From: Nitrospirota bacterium
GTDB taxonomy: Bacteria; Nitrospirota; Thermodesulfovibrionia; Thermodesulfovibrionales; UBA6898
Assembly (NCBI GenBank): GCA_021825365.1
Contig: JAKAHR010000005.1
Span: 62,001 to 126,000 of the forward strand
Length of the DNA stretch: 64,000 nucleotides
Direction: 5' to 3'
The notes under the pieces are model-generated. The model was given only the letters and a program-made list of their open reading frames with translations. It made no database searches and was not told the DNA's origin. This document shows positions 1-9,218 of this stretch, one piece after another (positions within the stretch are counted from its first letter, which is position 1; each line of letters begins with the position of its first letter). Both the position numbers and the translations under genes were made by a program.

Positions 1-3000
1 TTTCTTCTCGAGACGCTTGGCGAACCCACCGACCGAGACGAGCGGGTTTCTGATTTCGTGCGCAACCTTTGCCGCAACCTCGCCGAGGGCCGCCATCTTT
101 TCGGTCATGACGAGCTTCTGCTGAAGGCTCTTCATCTCCGTAATATCGCGCACCACGTGCACGGACCCCATGAATTCGCCGTTAAGGTCAAAGATCGGGG
201 AACTCGACGTGAGGAACGTCCCGCCCATGTGCGGGTCATCCAGTTCCTCCACGTACGCCTTCTTGGTAGTGACCGTCTTGTGATGGGGGCACTTCGTGTA
301 CGGCTCTTTGGTGCCGTGGAAGACCTCGTAACACTTCTTCCCCACGATCTGCGAGGGCGGGAGGCCCAGTTTATTGCTCACCGCCCTGTTGATGCTCAGG
401 ATCTCATAGTCCTTGCTGTTAAAGTAGACCATATCGGAGATCGATTCGAAGATATTTTCCAGTTGCTGTTCCGCCATCTTCACCTTCTCGAAGAGCCGCG
501 CATTCTCGATCGCCGAGGCGACGTGGTTCGAAAAGCTCGCCAGAAATTTCATGTCCTCGTCCGATATCTGTTTCCGGTTGAAGTAATTGTCCACCCAGAT
601 GATGCCGATGACCCTGTCCCTTGATACGAGCGGTACGATCGCATAGGCCTGCGTCCCCAGCTGCTGGATCAGGACGGCGTCGGATAGGGGCTCGTCCTTG
701 ATGCTCGTGACATTAAAGGGCCTTTTCTCCTTCACCGCACGCGTCAGTATGGAGTCCTGTTCAAGGGAAAGTTCTATCCCCATGCTGAGCCGGTCAAAAA
801 AGGTGTCCTTTGCAACCGGATTCGCGATTACCTCCTGCATGATGTCTTCGAGCGTCTTCCGCTGAAGGGAGAGCTCATCCCATACGCGCCAGGCCTCTTC
901 CGGGCTCGCCGGCCCCACACCCATGGCGCCCCTGACCATCCGCTTGTCTTCATCAACGAGGAACAGGATGGCCCTGTTGAAGCCCATGCCGTCGCTCATG
1001 GTCACGGCGACAAGGACCATGCGCAGAAGTTTGTCGAGCTCAAGGGTCCCCCGCATGGCCGAGCTGATGAAAAAGAGGCGGGAGAGTTCCTGACTGCGGC
1101 GGATGAGTTCCTTTTCTACCGACTTCTTCTCGGATATGTCGCGGGCGATGCCGCTGAGCCCGATCACCTCACCCGCAGCGTCCTTGATGGGCGAGAGGGT
1201 CAGACTCACCTCGATAATCGCACCATCCTTACGTTTGCGGAGGGTCTCGACGTTCTTTATTACCTCTCCCTGCTTGATCCGTTCGATGTTCTCCCGTTCC
1301 TTATCGAGAAGGAAGTCCGGGACAAAAGGCAGGAACTGGCCGATCGCCTCGACCTCCGTGAAGCCGAACGTCTTTTCTGCGCCCTGGTTCCATGACGTAA
1401 TAACGCCCTCGAGGTCCGTGGTCACGATCGCGTCGGCCGAGTTGTCGATAATGCTTTCGAGATATTCCTTGGTCTGGATCACCTCGCGGTAGAGGCTGAG
1501 GGTCTCCTCCTGGTACAGGACGCGCTCGGTGATATCCTGAATAAAGACCACGCAGGACTCGATGCCGCCCCCTTCATTCTTGATGGGATAGGCTGTCAGT
1601 TCCGCATAGTTGACTCCCCGGGACTGCATGATGGAATTGATCTCTCCCGTTTCGAATGTCGCCTTGGCGGCGCAATGCGGACAGATGCCTATCTTGTCGT
1701 GGAAGACGTCCAGACTGCTTCTGCCGAGAAGCGCGTCGCTGGAGAGCCCGACCCATTCCTCTACATACTTGTTCGCCGATATAATCGTGAATTCGCGGTC
1801 GAGGGTGATGATGCCACCCTGCACGCTGTCAAAAAGGATGGCAAGCCTCTTGCGCGCCTCGCTCGCCTCTTTCTCACGCCTCACCTCGTTCTCGTAGATC
1901 TTGGATTTGTCGATCGCGATGGCGGACACCGACGCGAAGCCCTCGGCGGTGTTAAGGTCATCGACGGTGAAGGGGACAGGGACGCCGTCCGGGCCGTTCT
2001 TGTCGTACAGGCCGAGGGTGCCGATAACGGCATCGCCCACCTTCAGCGGCACGCAGATCACGGATTGCGCCCCGATCATCGGCAGCCGCATGTCGATCGG
2101 CATCTTCGAGAGGTCTTCGACCAGGAGCGGCGTGCCCCGCTCCGCCACCCAGCCGGCTATGCCTTCGCCGATCGCCTGTTCCATGCCCTCCTCAACGCCC
2201 TGCGGCAGGCCGTAATGGGACTTCACCCGGAGACGGTTGTTCTCGAGGAGACGGATGATGCAGCCCCGGGAGGACAGGAGGCCTGCAATCTTCTCGGCGA
2301 TCATCCTGAGCAGATCATCAAGGCTGAGAATCGAGGTCACCGCCTTGCTCAGCTCATAAAGGACAGTCAGTTTCTGCAACTGTTTCTTCGTTGACTGGTA
2401 CAATTCAGCGTTTCTGATTACCGAGCCGACAGTATGGGCCAGGATCCTGAGGGCATTCACCTCGTCCTCGGTAAACCGGTAGAGCCCGGTGTTGCGGATA
2501 ACCAGCACGCCCTGGCAGACATTGTCACGGATGATCGGACTGGCAAAGAGGGACCGATATCTGCCGCCCATATCCAGGCCGCTCACATCCCGCGCCCCGG
2601 TGTCCTCGACCACCACGGGACGGAGGGTGCTGATGATCTCATTGGCGATGCCGGCATCCAGGGAAAGGCATGTCTCCTGCTGCTCACTGTCGATCCTGCT
2701 GGCGGCGCCGAGGCAGAAGGCATTCATGTCCGGCCGGAGCATATAGATAAGGCAGCTGTCGTAGCGGAGTTTTAAGGCGATGGTCTCGGTGATGAGGACC
2801 ATGGCATCCTTCAGATCGAGGGTGGTCCCGGCTATCCTGGCGATCTCCAGGAAGAGTTCCGTCTCCGCGAGTTTCACGCTGTCGCGTTTACTGGAAGATT
2901 CCAGCGCCTCGACCATCGTATCAAATCCCCTGAGGACAACGCCCAGCTCATCGCTCCGGCGGGGATTGATCCGAAACGACAGATCGCCCCTGCTCACCCG

Positions 3001-3636
3001 CTCTGTCCCCCTGAGCAGTTCGCCGAAGGGCCCCGATACGGCCGCCCTGATGCGGACGATAAGCCATAGGGAGACAAGGGCGCTAAAGGCGATGAGAACG
3101 ATGTGGTAATAGATCAGCTCCTGTTTGAGCGCCTTCCCGGCACTCACCACGTTCAGGACGGCATTTACCGAATGCTCCTGGTACTCGTCGATTCGCCCGA
3201 TGATATTGACCCCCAGCGACTCCATCTTCTGGATATTGGCGCGGACAGCGGGATCATCCACCGGCTGACGGGCTTCGAGAACAGCCGTAACGGACGCAAG
3301 AATCTTTTGGTACTCTGTCCTGAGCAGGTCGATGTCTTCCCGGTGGCCGACGACCCGCTGCAGGTTCCCGAAGGCCATCTCCACCTCGGCAATCATCTTG
3401 TGCGCCTGCTTTCTGAAGCGCGGGTCTCCGCCGGCGGCCCACTTATTTGTCGCCTCGATCAGTTGGCCTATATTGCGGTCCAGTTCATTGTAGAGCTTGT
3501 TCTCGCGGCTGACCGACCCGAGGGAGCCGAGCGTCTCGCTCATGCGGTCGAAGATCACAATCGTCCCGCCCGCCAGGATCGCGATAAGCACGAGAAATGC
3601 CGACAGCATGAGGGACAGTTTCGTCCTGAGGCTCAT
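1..3636 (-). CDS. Multi-sensor histidine kinase (HAMP, GAF, PAS), C-terminus outside the window
   Basis: A membrane sensor kinase of which 1212 codons lie in the window; the reading frame is open to base 1. Order seen by translation: membrane helix about 7-29, a helical periplasmic region, second helix about 174-195, HAMP about 186-236, GAF about 260-405, GAF about 423-580, PAS about 600-700, PAS about 726-850, GAF about 870-1045, PAS about 1050-1165, then the HisKA H-box HEIRNP with the phospho-His near residue 1193. The ATPase domain must lie beyond the window. The start ATG overlaps the glgA stop by 4 bases (ATGA), so translation is probably coupled. The ligand is unknown. A link to carbon storage is suggested only by the glgA neighbour. 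Confidence 0.88.
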   Translation of the reverse strand, partial: MSLRTKLSLMLSAFLVLIAILAGGTIVIFDRMSETLGSLGSVSRENKLYNELDRNIGQLIEATNKWAAGGDPRFRKQAHKMIAEVEMAFGNLQRVVGHREDIDLLRTEYQKILASVTAVLEARQPVDDPAVRANIQKMESLGVNIIGRIDEYQEHSVNAVLNVVSAGKALKQELIYYHIVLIAFSALVSLWLIVRIRAAVSGPFGELLRGTERVSRGDLSFRINPRRSDELGVVLRGFDTMVEALESSSKRDSVKLAETELFLEIARIAGTTLDLKDAMVLITETIALKLRYDSCLIYMLRPDMNAFCLGAASRIDSEQQETCLSLDAGIANEIISTLRPVVVEDTGARDVSGLDMGGRYRSLFASPIIRDNVCQGVLVIRNTGLYRFTEDEVNALRILAHTVGSVIRNAELYQSTKKQLQKLTVLYELSKAVTSILSLDDLLRMIAEKIAGLLSSRGCIIRLLENNRLRVKSHYGLPQGVEEGMEQAIGEGIAGWVAERGTPLLVEDLSKMPIDMRLPMIGAQSVICVPLKVGDAVIGTLGLYDKNGPDGVPVPFTVDDLNTAEGFASVSAIAIDKSKIYENEVRREKEASEARKRLAILFDSVQGGIITLDREFTIISANKYVEEWVGLSSDALLGRSSLDVFHDKIGICPHCAAKATFETGEINSIMQSRGVNYAELTAYPIKNEGGGIESCVVFIQDITERVLYQEETLSLYREVIQTKEYLESIIDNSADAIVTTDLEGVITSWNQGAEKTFGFTEVEAIGQFLPFVPDFLLDKERENIERIKQGEVIKNVETLRKRKDGAIIEVSLTLSPIKDAAGEVIGLSGIARDISEKKSVEKELIRRSQELSRLFFISSAMRGTLELDKLLRMVLVAVTMSDGMGFNRAILFLVDEDKRMVRGAMGVGPASPEEAWRVWDELSLQRKTLEDIMQEVIANPVAKDTFFDRLSMGIELSLEQDSILTRAVKEKRPFNVTSIKDEPLSDAVLIQQLGTQAYAIVPLVSRDRVIGIIWVDNYFNRKQISDEDMKFLASFSNHVASAIENARLFEKVKMAEQQLENIFESISDMVYFNSKDYEILSINRAVSNKLGLPPSQIVGKKCYEVFHGTKEPYTKCPHHKTVTTKKAYVEELDDPHMGGTFLTSSSPIFDLNGEFMGSVHVVRDITEMKSLQQKLVMTEKMAALGEVAAKVAHEIRNPLVSVGGFAKRLEKK

Positions 3637-5084
3637 GCCCGCATCCTGGTGACGGCCTTCTCGTAGAGAGAGATATATCGTCCCGCGGACAACGTCCACG
3701 AAAAGTCCTCTCTCATGGCGTTAGCGACGATCCTGGTGAATGTTCTTGCATCACCATAGACTTCCAGGGCTGTTTCCACCGCCTCTGTCAGCGCCTCGGG
3801 CGTATACTCGAAAAAAAGGAAGCCCGTCGCCTTTGACGGAGACCGTACGTAGTCGCGTATCGTGTCCGCAAGACCCCCGGTATGGCGGGCCACGGGGATA
3901 GTGCCGTACCTCAGGGCGATGAGCTGGCCGAGGCCGCAGGGCTCATACCGCGAGGGCATCAGGAGAAAGTCACAGCCCGCGTAGATGAGGTGCGCAAAGG
4001 TCTCGTCAAATCCGGTCCGCAGGAATATGCGTCCGCGACTCCGCTCCGCCGCATCCTTCAGCATATCCTGGTAATACTCGTCTCCCTTGCCGAGCACAAT
4101 GACACGGATGTCCAACGCCAGAAGTCGGTCGAGGGCCGCTGCGACCAGGTCGATGCCCTTCTGACTCGAAAACCGGTTGACCATTCCGAAAAGAGGACGG
4201 TCCCGCCCGTTCAGGCCGGTCGCCTTCAACAGCTGTTTCCTGCAGACCGCCTTCCCCTTCCGGTTTTCAGCGCTGTATGTCGCAGGCAGATTCGCGTCCG
4301 CGGACGGGTCCCATTCCGTGTAATCGACTCCGTTGAGTATCCCATACATATCCTGCCGGCGCTGACGCAAGACTCCCTCAAGCCCAAAGCCGTTTTCCTT
4401 TTCGAGTATCTCCCGGGCGTAGGTCTCGCTCACCGTGCTGAGCAGGTCGGCGTATTCGAGGCCGGCCTTCATAAAATTGATCTTTCCGTAAAACTCGACG
4501 CCGTCGGGATGAAAGAAATCAACTCCAATGCCCGTTCGGGCGAGGTCGGATTTCGGGAAGATGCCCTGATACCCCATGTTATGGATGGTAAAGAGGACGG
4601 CGGTTGAACGCAGCAGCGGCTCTTTCCGGTAGAACGCCTTTAGGTAGAGGGGCAGGAGCCCTGTTTGCCAGTCGTTGCAGTGGATCACATCCGGGGCAAG
4701 GCCCACGGCGATGCAGGTCTCGAGGATGCCCCGGGCGAAAAAGGCGAATCGCACGGCATTGTCCGGATAATCACCTGCCGGGGTCCCGTACAGTTCAGGC
4801 CGGCCGTAGAGCTCGTCGCATTCGATGAAGTACGCCTCAGGGCAGGCAGATTCGTCCGAGGCCCGGATGTCACCTCGCAAGACCGTGTCACCCATCGTCA
4901 GGGTTAGGGTCTTCCCGGTTCCAAAGGGTCTGAAATTCTCCCTGACCTCCTGGTACAAAGGCAGGATGAGCGAGGCCTCGATGCCTCGACCGCGAAGCTC
5001 CCGGAGAAGGGAACCCGCGACGTCCGCCAGGCCGCCGGTCTTTACATACGGGGCGGCCTCGGGGGTGGCAATCAGTATCTTCAT
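3633..5084 (-). CDS. glgA: Glycogen synthase (ADP-glucose type, GT5)
   Basis: Transfers glucose from ADP-glucose to the growing alpha-1,4-glucan in the cytoplasm. The 483-residue length fits bacterial GlgA. The N-terminus has the conserved KTGGLADV loop that binds ADP-glucose, and the second Rossmann domain carries SRYEPCGLGQ, the usual nucleotide-sugar site. An earlier in-frame start exists, but the ATG at 5084 gives the family-typical MKILIATPEAAPYVKTGG beginning, so it is used. It lies 28 bases downstream of the GalT-like gene and overlaps the sensor kinase by 4 bases, so the three probably form one transcript. No glgC or glgB is present in the window. Confidence 0.95.
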   Translation of the reverse strand: MKILIATPEAAPYVKTGGLADVAGSLLRELRGRGIEASLILPLYQEVRENFRPFGTGKTLTLTMGDTVLRGDIRASDESACPEAYFIECDELYGRPELYGTPAGDYPDNAVRFAFFARGILETCIAVGLAPDVIHCNDWQTGLLPLYLKAFYRKEPLLRSTAVLFTIHNMGYQGIFPKSDLARTGIGVDFFHPDGVEFYGKINFMKAGLEYADLLSTVSETYAREILEKENGFGLEGVLRQRRQDMYGILNGVDYTEWDPSADANLPATYSAENRKGKAVCRKQLLKATGLNGRDRPLFGMVNRFSSQKGIDLVAAALDRLLALDIRVIVLGKGDEYYQDMLKDAAERSRGRIFLRTGFDETFAHLIYAGCDFLLMPSRYEPCGLGQLIALRYGTIPVARHTGGLADTIRDYVRSPSKATGFLFFEYTPEALTEAVETALEVYGDARTFTRIVANAMREDFSWTLSAGRYISLYEKAVTRMRA

Positions 5085-5112
5085 CGTGACCTTTCCCGGC
5101 GGGATACAGTCC

Positions 5113-6108
5113 CTATATCTTGGCCTCGCGCATGAATTTGGCCGATTCCTCCGGAGGAGTCGGATTGATGTAGAAGCCGGAACCCCATTCAAACCCCGCG
5201 ATCCGGGTGAGCTTCGGCATGAGCTCTATATGCCAGTGGTAGTAATCATTCGTCTCGTCATAGAACGGAGACGTGTGGATAACGAAGTTATAGGGAGGGG
5301 TATCGAGAATGCGGTCCATCTGGCGGAGGATGCGCTGCAGGATCTCGGCCAGGTCGCTGAAGCTCTTGTCGGAAGGGCCGTACATCGACTCATGCCGCTT
5401 CGGGATGATCCAGGTCTCGAACGGCGCACGCGGAGCAAAGGGAGAAAGCGCCACATAGCGCGCATTCTCATAGATCACCCGCTTGCCGTCCTCCAGTTCC
5501 TGGTTAATCACGTCGCAGAAGATGCACCGCTCCTTGAAGTCAAAGTGCCTCCTGGCTGAGTCGAGTTCCTCCTTCACGAGTTTTGGCACGATGGGGAGGG
5601 CTATCAGCTGGGTATGGCTGTGCTCCAGTGAAGCTCCGGCCACCTCGCCCTCGTTCTTGAAGACAAGCACGTACTTGAACCGCTGATCCTTCTTGAGGTC
5701 AGTCATCCTCATGTGGCAGGCCCAGAGCATGTCCTCCACCGCCTTCAGAGACATCGTAGCCATCGAGAGGTTGTGATCAGGGCTCTCGACGATGACCTCG
5801 TGTGCTCCCACGCCGTTCATCTTGTCGAAAATGCCCTCACCGCTCTTTCCCAGATCACCGTAAATCTGCAGAGCCGGGAATTTATTCGGCATCACCCGGA
5901 GGGTCCAGCCCGGGGTATTCGGCTGCGAGCCGACCGGCCTGAAGGCCATGATCTCGGGTGGAGTCGTATATTCATTCCCCGGGTCAAAAGGGCAGAAACC
6001 GCCCTTTTTTCTCTGGGAGGTAGAAACAAAATCAGTGGGTCTCTTCCCCCGCTCGACTGATATGATGACCCATCTCCCGACGATGGGGTCCTTCCTCAAC
6101 TCAGGCAT
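5113..6108 (-). CDS. galT: GalT-like nucleotidyltransferase (HIT superfamily)
   Basis: A 331-residue member of the galactose-1-phosphate uridylyltransferase family, which swaps a nucleotide between a sugar phosphate and a nucleotide sugar through a uridylylated or adenylylated histidine. The nucleophile region reads LEHSHTQ, i.e. HSH where classical GalT has HPH. The first zinc pair is altered (CPFDPGNE instead of CPFCPGNE), while a CIFC pair remains later. The C-terminus has a HWHIELMP motif typical of bacterial members. The GGAGG just before the ATG supports the start. The neighbour glgA uses ADP-glucose, so a role in ADP-glucose turnover rather than galactose use is possible; this is inference. 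Confidence 0.85.
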   Translation of the reverse strand: MPELRKDPIVGRWVIISVERGKRPTDFVSTSQRKKGGFCPFDPGNEYTTPPEIMAFRPVGSQPNTPGWTLRVMPNKFPALQIYGDLGKSGEGIFDKMNGVGAHEVIVESPDHNLSMATMSLKAVEDMLWACHMRMTDLKKDQRFKYVLVFKNEGEVAGASLEHSHTQLIALPIVPKLVKEELDSARRHFDFKERCIFCDVINQELEDGKRVIYENARYVALSPFAPRAPFETWIIPKRHESMYGPSDKSFSDLAEILQRILRQMDRILDTPPYNFVIHTSPFYDETNDYYHWHIELMPKLTRIAGFEWGSGFYINPTPPEESAKFMREAKI

Positions 6109-6175
6109 ATATCCTCCGTCAGCAAAGTGGGAATAGGTACTGAGAACAGGACCAGAAGCTCATGGAAACCGAACT

Positions 6176-6205
6176 TTGGACTATTATATCACAATACATT
6201 ACAAT
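6176..6205 (+). promoter_or_regulatory. Sigma-70-like promoter of the MBL-fold gene
   Basis: TTGGAC (6176-6181), an 18-base spacer and TACAAT (6200-6205) lie immediately before the ATG at 6211. The -10 is only 5 bases from the start codon and there is no Shine-Dalgarno, so the transcript would be leaderless. Confidence 0.5.
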
Positions 6206-6210
6206 TGCTT

Positions 6211-7182
6211 ATGAAACCCAGTTTTCATCATAAACTGGTGAACAGCCCCCTGGAAGACCCCTGCCTCTTCGTCCGCATTCTGCGGGAAAGACGCGCCCTT
6301 CAGTTCGATCTGGGAGATATCGGCAGGCTGTCAGCCGCCGAGATGAACCGTATCACCGATGTCTTCATCAGCCACGCTCATATCGACCACTTCATCGGCT
6401 TCGACCGGCTTCTCCGGGTGCTGCTCAGGAGGGAAACCCCCTTGAGCGTCTACGGCCCCCCCGGCATCATCTCCTGTGTTGCAGGCAAGCTCAGGGGCTA
6501 TACCTGGAACCTCATCACCGACTATCCAGCGGTGATCAACGTCATCGCCTTCAGCGGCAGGAGGATCTCTCGCGCCGTCTTCCGGGCAAAAAACCGTTTT
6601 CGCAGGGAGGCCGGGGAGACAGGGGAATCAGACGGCCTTCTGCTGAAAGATCCCCTCTTCCTGGTGCGGGCCGTACGCCTCGATCACGACACCGCCTGTC
6701 TCGCCTTTTCGCTCGAGGAGGAATGCCACATCAACATCCACAGGGACGCGCTCGTGAAGAAAGGGCTCACCGTTGGTCCCTGGCTCACCCTCTACAAGAG
6801 GTTCCTGCGTGAAGCCGACGGGGACATGTCACGGGAATTTCCGATCAACGGGAAGAAGTATACCCTCGGACAGCTTGCTGACATCGCCGAGTTCACGAGG
6901 GGCCAGAAGATCGTCTATGCAACCGACATAGCCATGACGCCGGGAAACATATCCGCACTGACCCGTCTGGCGCGCGGGGCGGACGATTTCTTCTGCGAGG
7001 CGTATTTCATGGAGAAAGACAGAGACAGGGCGCTGGAGAGGTTTCACCTGACAGCAAAGGCATGCGGTTCCATAGCGAGGAATGCGGGAGCGAAGCGGCT
7101 GTCCGTCGTCCATATCTCGCCGAAGTACAGCGACAGCCCTGAAAAGGTTATCGAAGAGGCGACGCGGGAGTTCGGAAGATAA
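6211..7182 (+). CDS. MBL-fold metallo-hydrolase, ribonuclease Z-like
   Basis: A 323-residue metallo-beta-lactamase-fold protein. The HxHxDH zinc motif is clear (SHAHIDHF), followed by later conserved residues (LDHDTACLAF, YATDIAMT, VVHISPKYS) as in RNase Z-type proteins. RNase Z trims tRNA 3' ends, but many proteins of this shape have other substrates, so the call stays at family level. An upstream in-frame ATG at 6127 would add 28 residues of unconserved sequence that overlap the promoter, so 6211 is preferred. It is transcribed divergently from galT. Confidence 0.8.
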   Translation: MKPSFHHKLVNSPLEDPCLFVRILRERRALQFDLGDIGRLSAAEMNRITDVFISHAHIDHFIGFDRLLRVLLRRETPLSVYGPPGIISCVAGKLRGYTWNLITDYPAVINVIAFSGRRISRAVFRAKNRFRREAGETGESDGLLLKDPLFLVRAVRLDHDTACLAFSLEEECHINIHRDALVKKGLTVGPWLTLYKRFLREADGDMSREFPINGKKYTLGQLADIAEFTRGQKIVYATDIAMTPGNISALTRLARGADDFFCEAYFMEKDRDRALERFHLTAKACGSIARNAGAKRLSVVHISPKYSDSPEKVIEEATREFGR

Positions 7183-7188
7183 TCCGCC

Positions 7189-7380
7189 TCAGGCGGTGGC
7201 GAGACAGTCCTCCCTCCAGAGGCAATCTTCCTGCGTACAATGCCCCGCCCTCGCGGTGCCGAAGCAATCGAAGTTGCCTTCAGCCTTCTGTATCGAACGG
7301 ATGAGTTCCTCCTTCTTCATCTTCCCGCCGTTGATGCCCTTGGATTTGGCGATCTCCTTGACCTGTTTCAGATTCATCAT
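7189..7380 (-). CDS. Small SAP/Rho_N-domain protein with a cysteine-rich tail
   Basis: A 63-residue protein. Residues about 3-35 resemble the helix-turn-helix of SAP or Rho N-terminal domains (LKQVKEIAKSKGI...KKEELIRSIQ), a nucleic-acid-binding fold. The C-terminal 25 residues hold four cysteines in the pattern CFGTA, HC, DCLW and DC, which could bind a metal. The AGGGGG 8 bases before the ATGATG pair sets the start at 7380 rather than further upstream. The function is unknown. It ends 7 bases from the convergent MBL-fold gene. Confidence 0.7.
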   Translation of the reverse strand: MMNLKQVKEIAKSKGINGGKMKKEELIRSIQKAEGNFDCFGTARAGHCTQEDCLWREDCLATA

Positions 7381-7525
7381 CTTTTTTCCCCCTGATTTCC
7401 CTGCCTGCACTGAGACATATCCTGATATACATACCGCATTATGCAGGCAAAATCAAGCGGCTCCCTGTCACCCCGGGGAAAGGCAGTGGCATATCCCTCC
7501 GTCTGGAGACTCAGAACAGGCTCGT

Positions 7526-7792
7526 TCATCCTTTCTTCTTCTCCGTGACCTTCTTCCCCGGCCGGGCCTTCCCGGACCCGGCGGCTGCCTTCGGCTTCAG
7601 GGAACCCGTCGTCTTCGCCGCCACCGTCTTCGGATCCTTCTTCACAGCGGGCTTCTGTTTTGCGTATCGCGCCGTCACGATCCGCTCGGCCTCTATCCAG
7701 TCATCGACGTGGTATCCCGCCACGCATCCCCTCTTTTCGAACAGCTCATACGCGACCCGCGCTATCTCATCCTGAAGCTTGCTTTTGTCCAT
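7526..7792 (-). CDS. DUF2934 domain protein with basic tail
   Basis: An 88-residue protein. Residues about 5-40 match the DUF2934 pattern (IARVAYELFEKRG, then a DDWIEAERI segment). The remainder is rich in Lys, Ala and Pro (KKDPKTVAAKTT, RPGKKVTEKKKG), like a flexible nucleic-acid- or acid-polymer-binding tail. A perfect AGGAGG at 7801-7806 lies 8 bases before the ATG at 7792. A GTG at 7801 is in frame but would sit inside that ribosome site. The function is not known. Confidence 0.75.
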   Translation of the reverse strand: MDKSKLQDEIARVAYELFEKRGCVAGYHVDDWIEAERIVTARYAKQKPAVKKDPKTVAAKTTGSLKPKAAAGSGKARPGKKVTEKKKG

Positions 7793-7857
7793 CTCCGACA
7801 CCTCCTGTTGAATGCAACACTAACGAATCCTATCACGGCCCGCCCCCCGGTGCAAGT

Positions 7858-8337
7858 CTAATCGACAAGACAAAGGTGAAGACCTGCCCCCCGGTTGATC
7901 ACACGGCTCGCCACACTGCCCACGGGAAAATGGCGCACCTTCGCATGGCCGCACCTTCCCAATACGACTATCCGGTAGAATCCGTTTTTCGCCTCTTCGA
8001 TGATACTGTCTGCGGCGTCGGTGGAATCAGAGATGGTCTTCACCTCGATCCGGGCCGCCGGGACGCCGAGTGACGACAGCCTGGCTGCCGCCTCCCGCAT
8101 TGCCGGCTCAAAGAGACTCCTCTGGTTGTCCAGCCACTTCTCGATGACCCTGCTCCGCGCTTCCTTTTCTTCCCCGCTCAGGATATGGCCGTCGTCCCAC
8201 AGGGGAGCAGGCACATAGGCCAGGACATGTAGAAGTGTTATCTGCAGCCCCTCAAGACTGGCCATATGTTTGCCCACAAACTCGGCCGCCCGCAGGGAAT
8301 TCTCCGATCCGTCTATCGCTATAAGCACTTTGTTCAT
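7858..8337 (-). CDS. Universal stress protein, UspA family
   Basis: A 159-residue single Usp domain. It starts MNKVLIAIDGSENS, the usual beta1 and ADG/DGS nucleotide loop, and contains the VVLGRCGHAKVRHFPVGSVASRV segment (split here by its GxxG-x9-GS glycine pattern) seen in ATP-binding Usp proteins. AGGGAGGG precedes the ATG. The C-terminus ends CLVD rather than the usual PVLVV. It stands alone between DUF2934 and aat with its own promoter. The specific stress is unknown. Confidence 0.88.
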   Translation of the reverse strand: MNKVLIAIDGSENSLRAAEFVGKHMASLEGLQITLLHVLAYVPAPLWDDGHILSGEEKEARSRVIEKWLDNQRSLFEPAMREAAARLSSLGVPAARIEVKTISDSTDAADSIIEEAKNGFYRIVVLGRCGHAKVRHFPVGSVASRVINRGAGLHLCLVD

Positions 8338-8389
8338 GATCCCTCCCTGTTTGTCGTACCTCTCAAGACACGGCTGATGCCTACTTTCC

Positions 8390-8417
8390 ATTGTACCCGC
8401 TTCGGTTGCTTTATCAA
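8390..8417 (-). promoter_or_regulatory. Sigma-70-like promoter of the usp gene
   Basis: On the minus strand TTGATA (8417-8412), a 16-base spacer and TACAAT (8395-8390) lie about 50 bases before the usp start at 8337. The predicted leader has room for the AGGGAGGG ribosome site. Confidence 0.55.
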
Positions 8418-8512
8418 CATCGCAGCTGCAAGAAAGTCTTTGGGAAGGGAGAAAAGAAATCCTTATCCTGTGAGGCGCCGGAGCGGGTAACAACGGAAGG
8501 CAAGACGATCGG

Positions 8513-9208
8513 TCAGTCCGCCGTACATCGCTCCCAATTCCCCTGGGGAGCCGCTGTCTGCAGACGCGCATCTCCGATGATCCTGAGAAAATCAGGACGG
8601 GACATTTCATGCGCCCCCATGCTCATCATATGTGCTGAGGTCACCTGGCAGTCAATGATGCGGAAGTCCCAGAGTACAAGCCTGCGCACCAGATGAACAA
8701 GGGCGACCTTGGATGCGTCCGTAGCCCGACTGAACATCGACTCTCCGAAAAAGGCACTTCCGAGGGCGACCCCGTATAGCCCTCCGGCCAACCGCCCCTC
8801 ATGCCAGCTCTCAACCGAATGGGCATGTCCGGCCTCATGAAGCTGACAGTACGCGTTAATCATCTCCGGGGTAATCCACGTCCCCTGGCCGTCACGCCGT
8901 GGAATGCAGGAACAGGCGGTTATCACCTCCCTGAATGCGCGGTCAAAGGTAACGGTGAAGACGTTCTTCTTGAGTGTCCGCCGAAGGCTCCTCGTTATCC
9001 TGAGATCCCCGGGCAGCAGGACAAGCCTCGGGTCAGGAGACCACCAGAGGATCGGCGAATCATCGGAAAACCAGGGGAAGATGCCCATAGAATAGGCGAG
9101 CAGGAGGCGTTTGACGCTGAGGTCTCCGCCAACGGCGAGCAGACCGTCCGCATCGGCCAGGCCGGGGTCAGGGAATCTAAGTTGACGGGTAAGGCGAAAT
9201 ACGGCCAT
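8513..9208 (-). CDS. aat: Leucyl/phenylalanyl-tRNA--protein transferase
   Basis: Adds Leu or Phe from charged tRNA to N-terminal Arg or Lys of proteins, creating a degron read by ClpS. The 231-residue sequence has the family signatures GLLAVGGDLS, MGIFPWFSDDSPILWWSPDPR (given here in part) and GESMFSRATDASK-VALVHLV. The ATG at 9208 gives the canonical start and lies 10 bases after the clpA stop; a longer reading from 9274 would overlap clpA. Its position third in clpS-clpA-aat makes a shared role in N-end-rule proteolysis very likely. Confidence 0.95.
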   Translation of the reverse strand: MAVFRLTRQLRFPDPGLADADGLLAVGGDLSVKRLLLAYSMGIFPWFSDDSPILWWSPDPRLVLLPGDLRITRSLRRTLKKNVFTVTFDRAFREVITACSCIPRRDGQGTWITPEMINAYCQLHEAGHAHSVESWHEGRLAGGLYGVALGSAFFGESMFSRATDASKVALVHLVRRLVLWDFRIIDCQVTSAHMMSMGAHEMSRPDFLRIIGDARLQTAAPQGNWERCTAD

Positions 9209-9218
9209 CCGGGCAGGA

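Noticed and set aside
7184-7196. CCGCCTCAGGCGG hairpin as a terminator between convergent genes
   Set aside because: Only 5 bp of stem, no T-run, and it overlaps the end of the small SAP-type gene.
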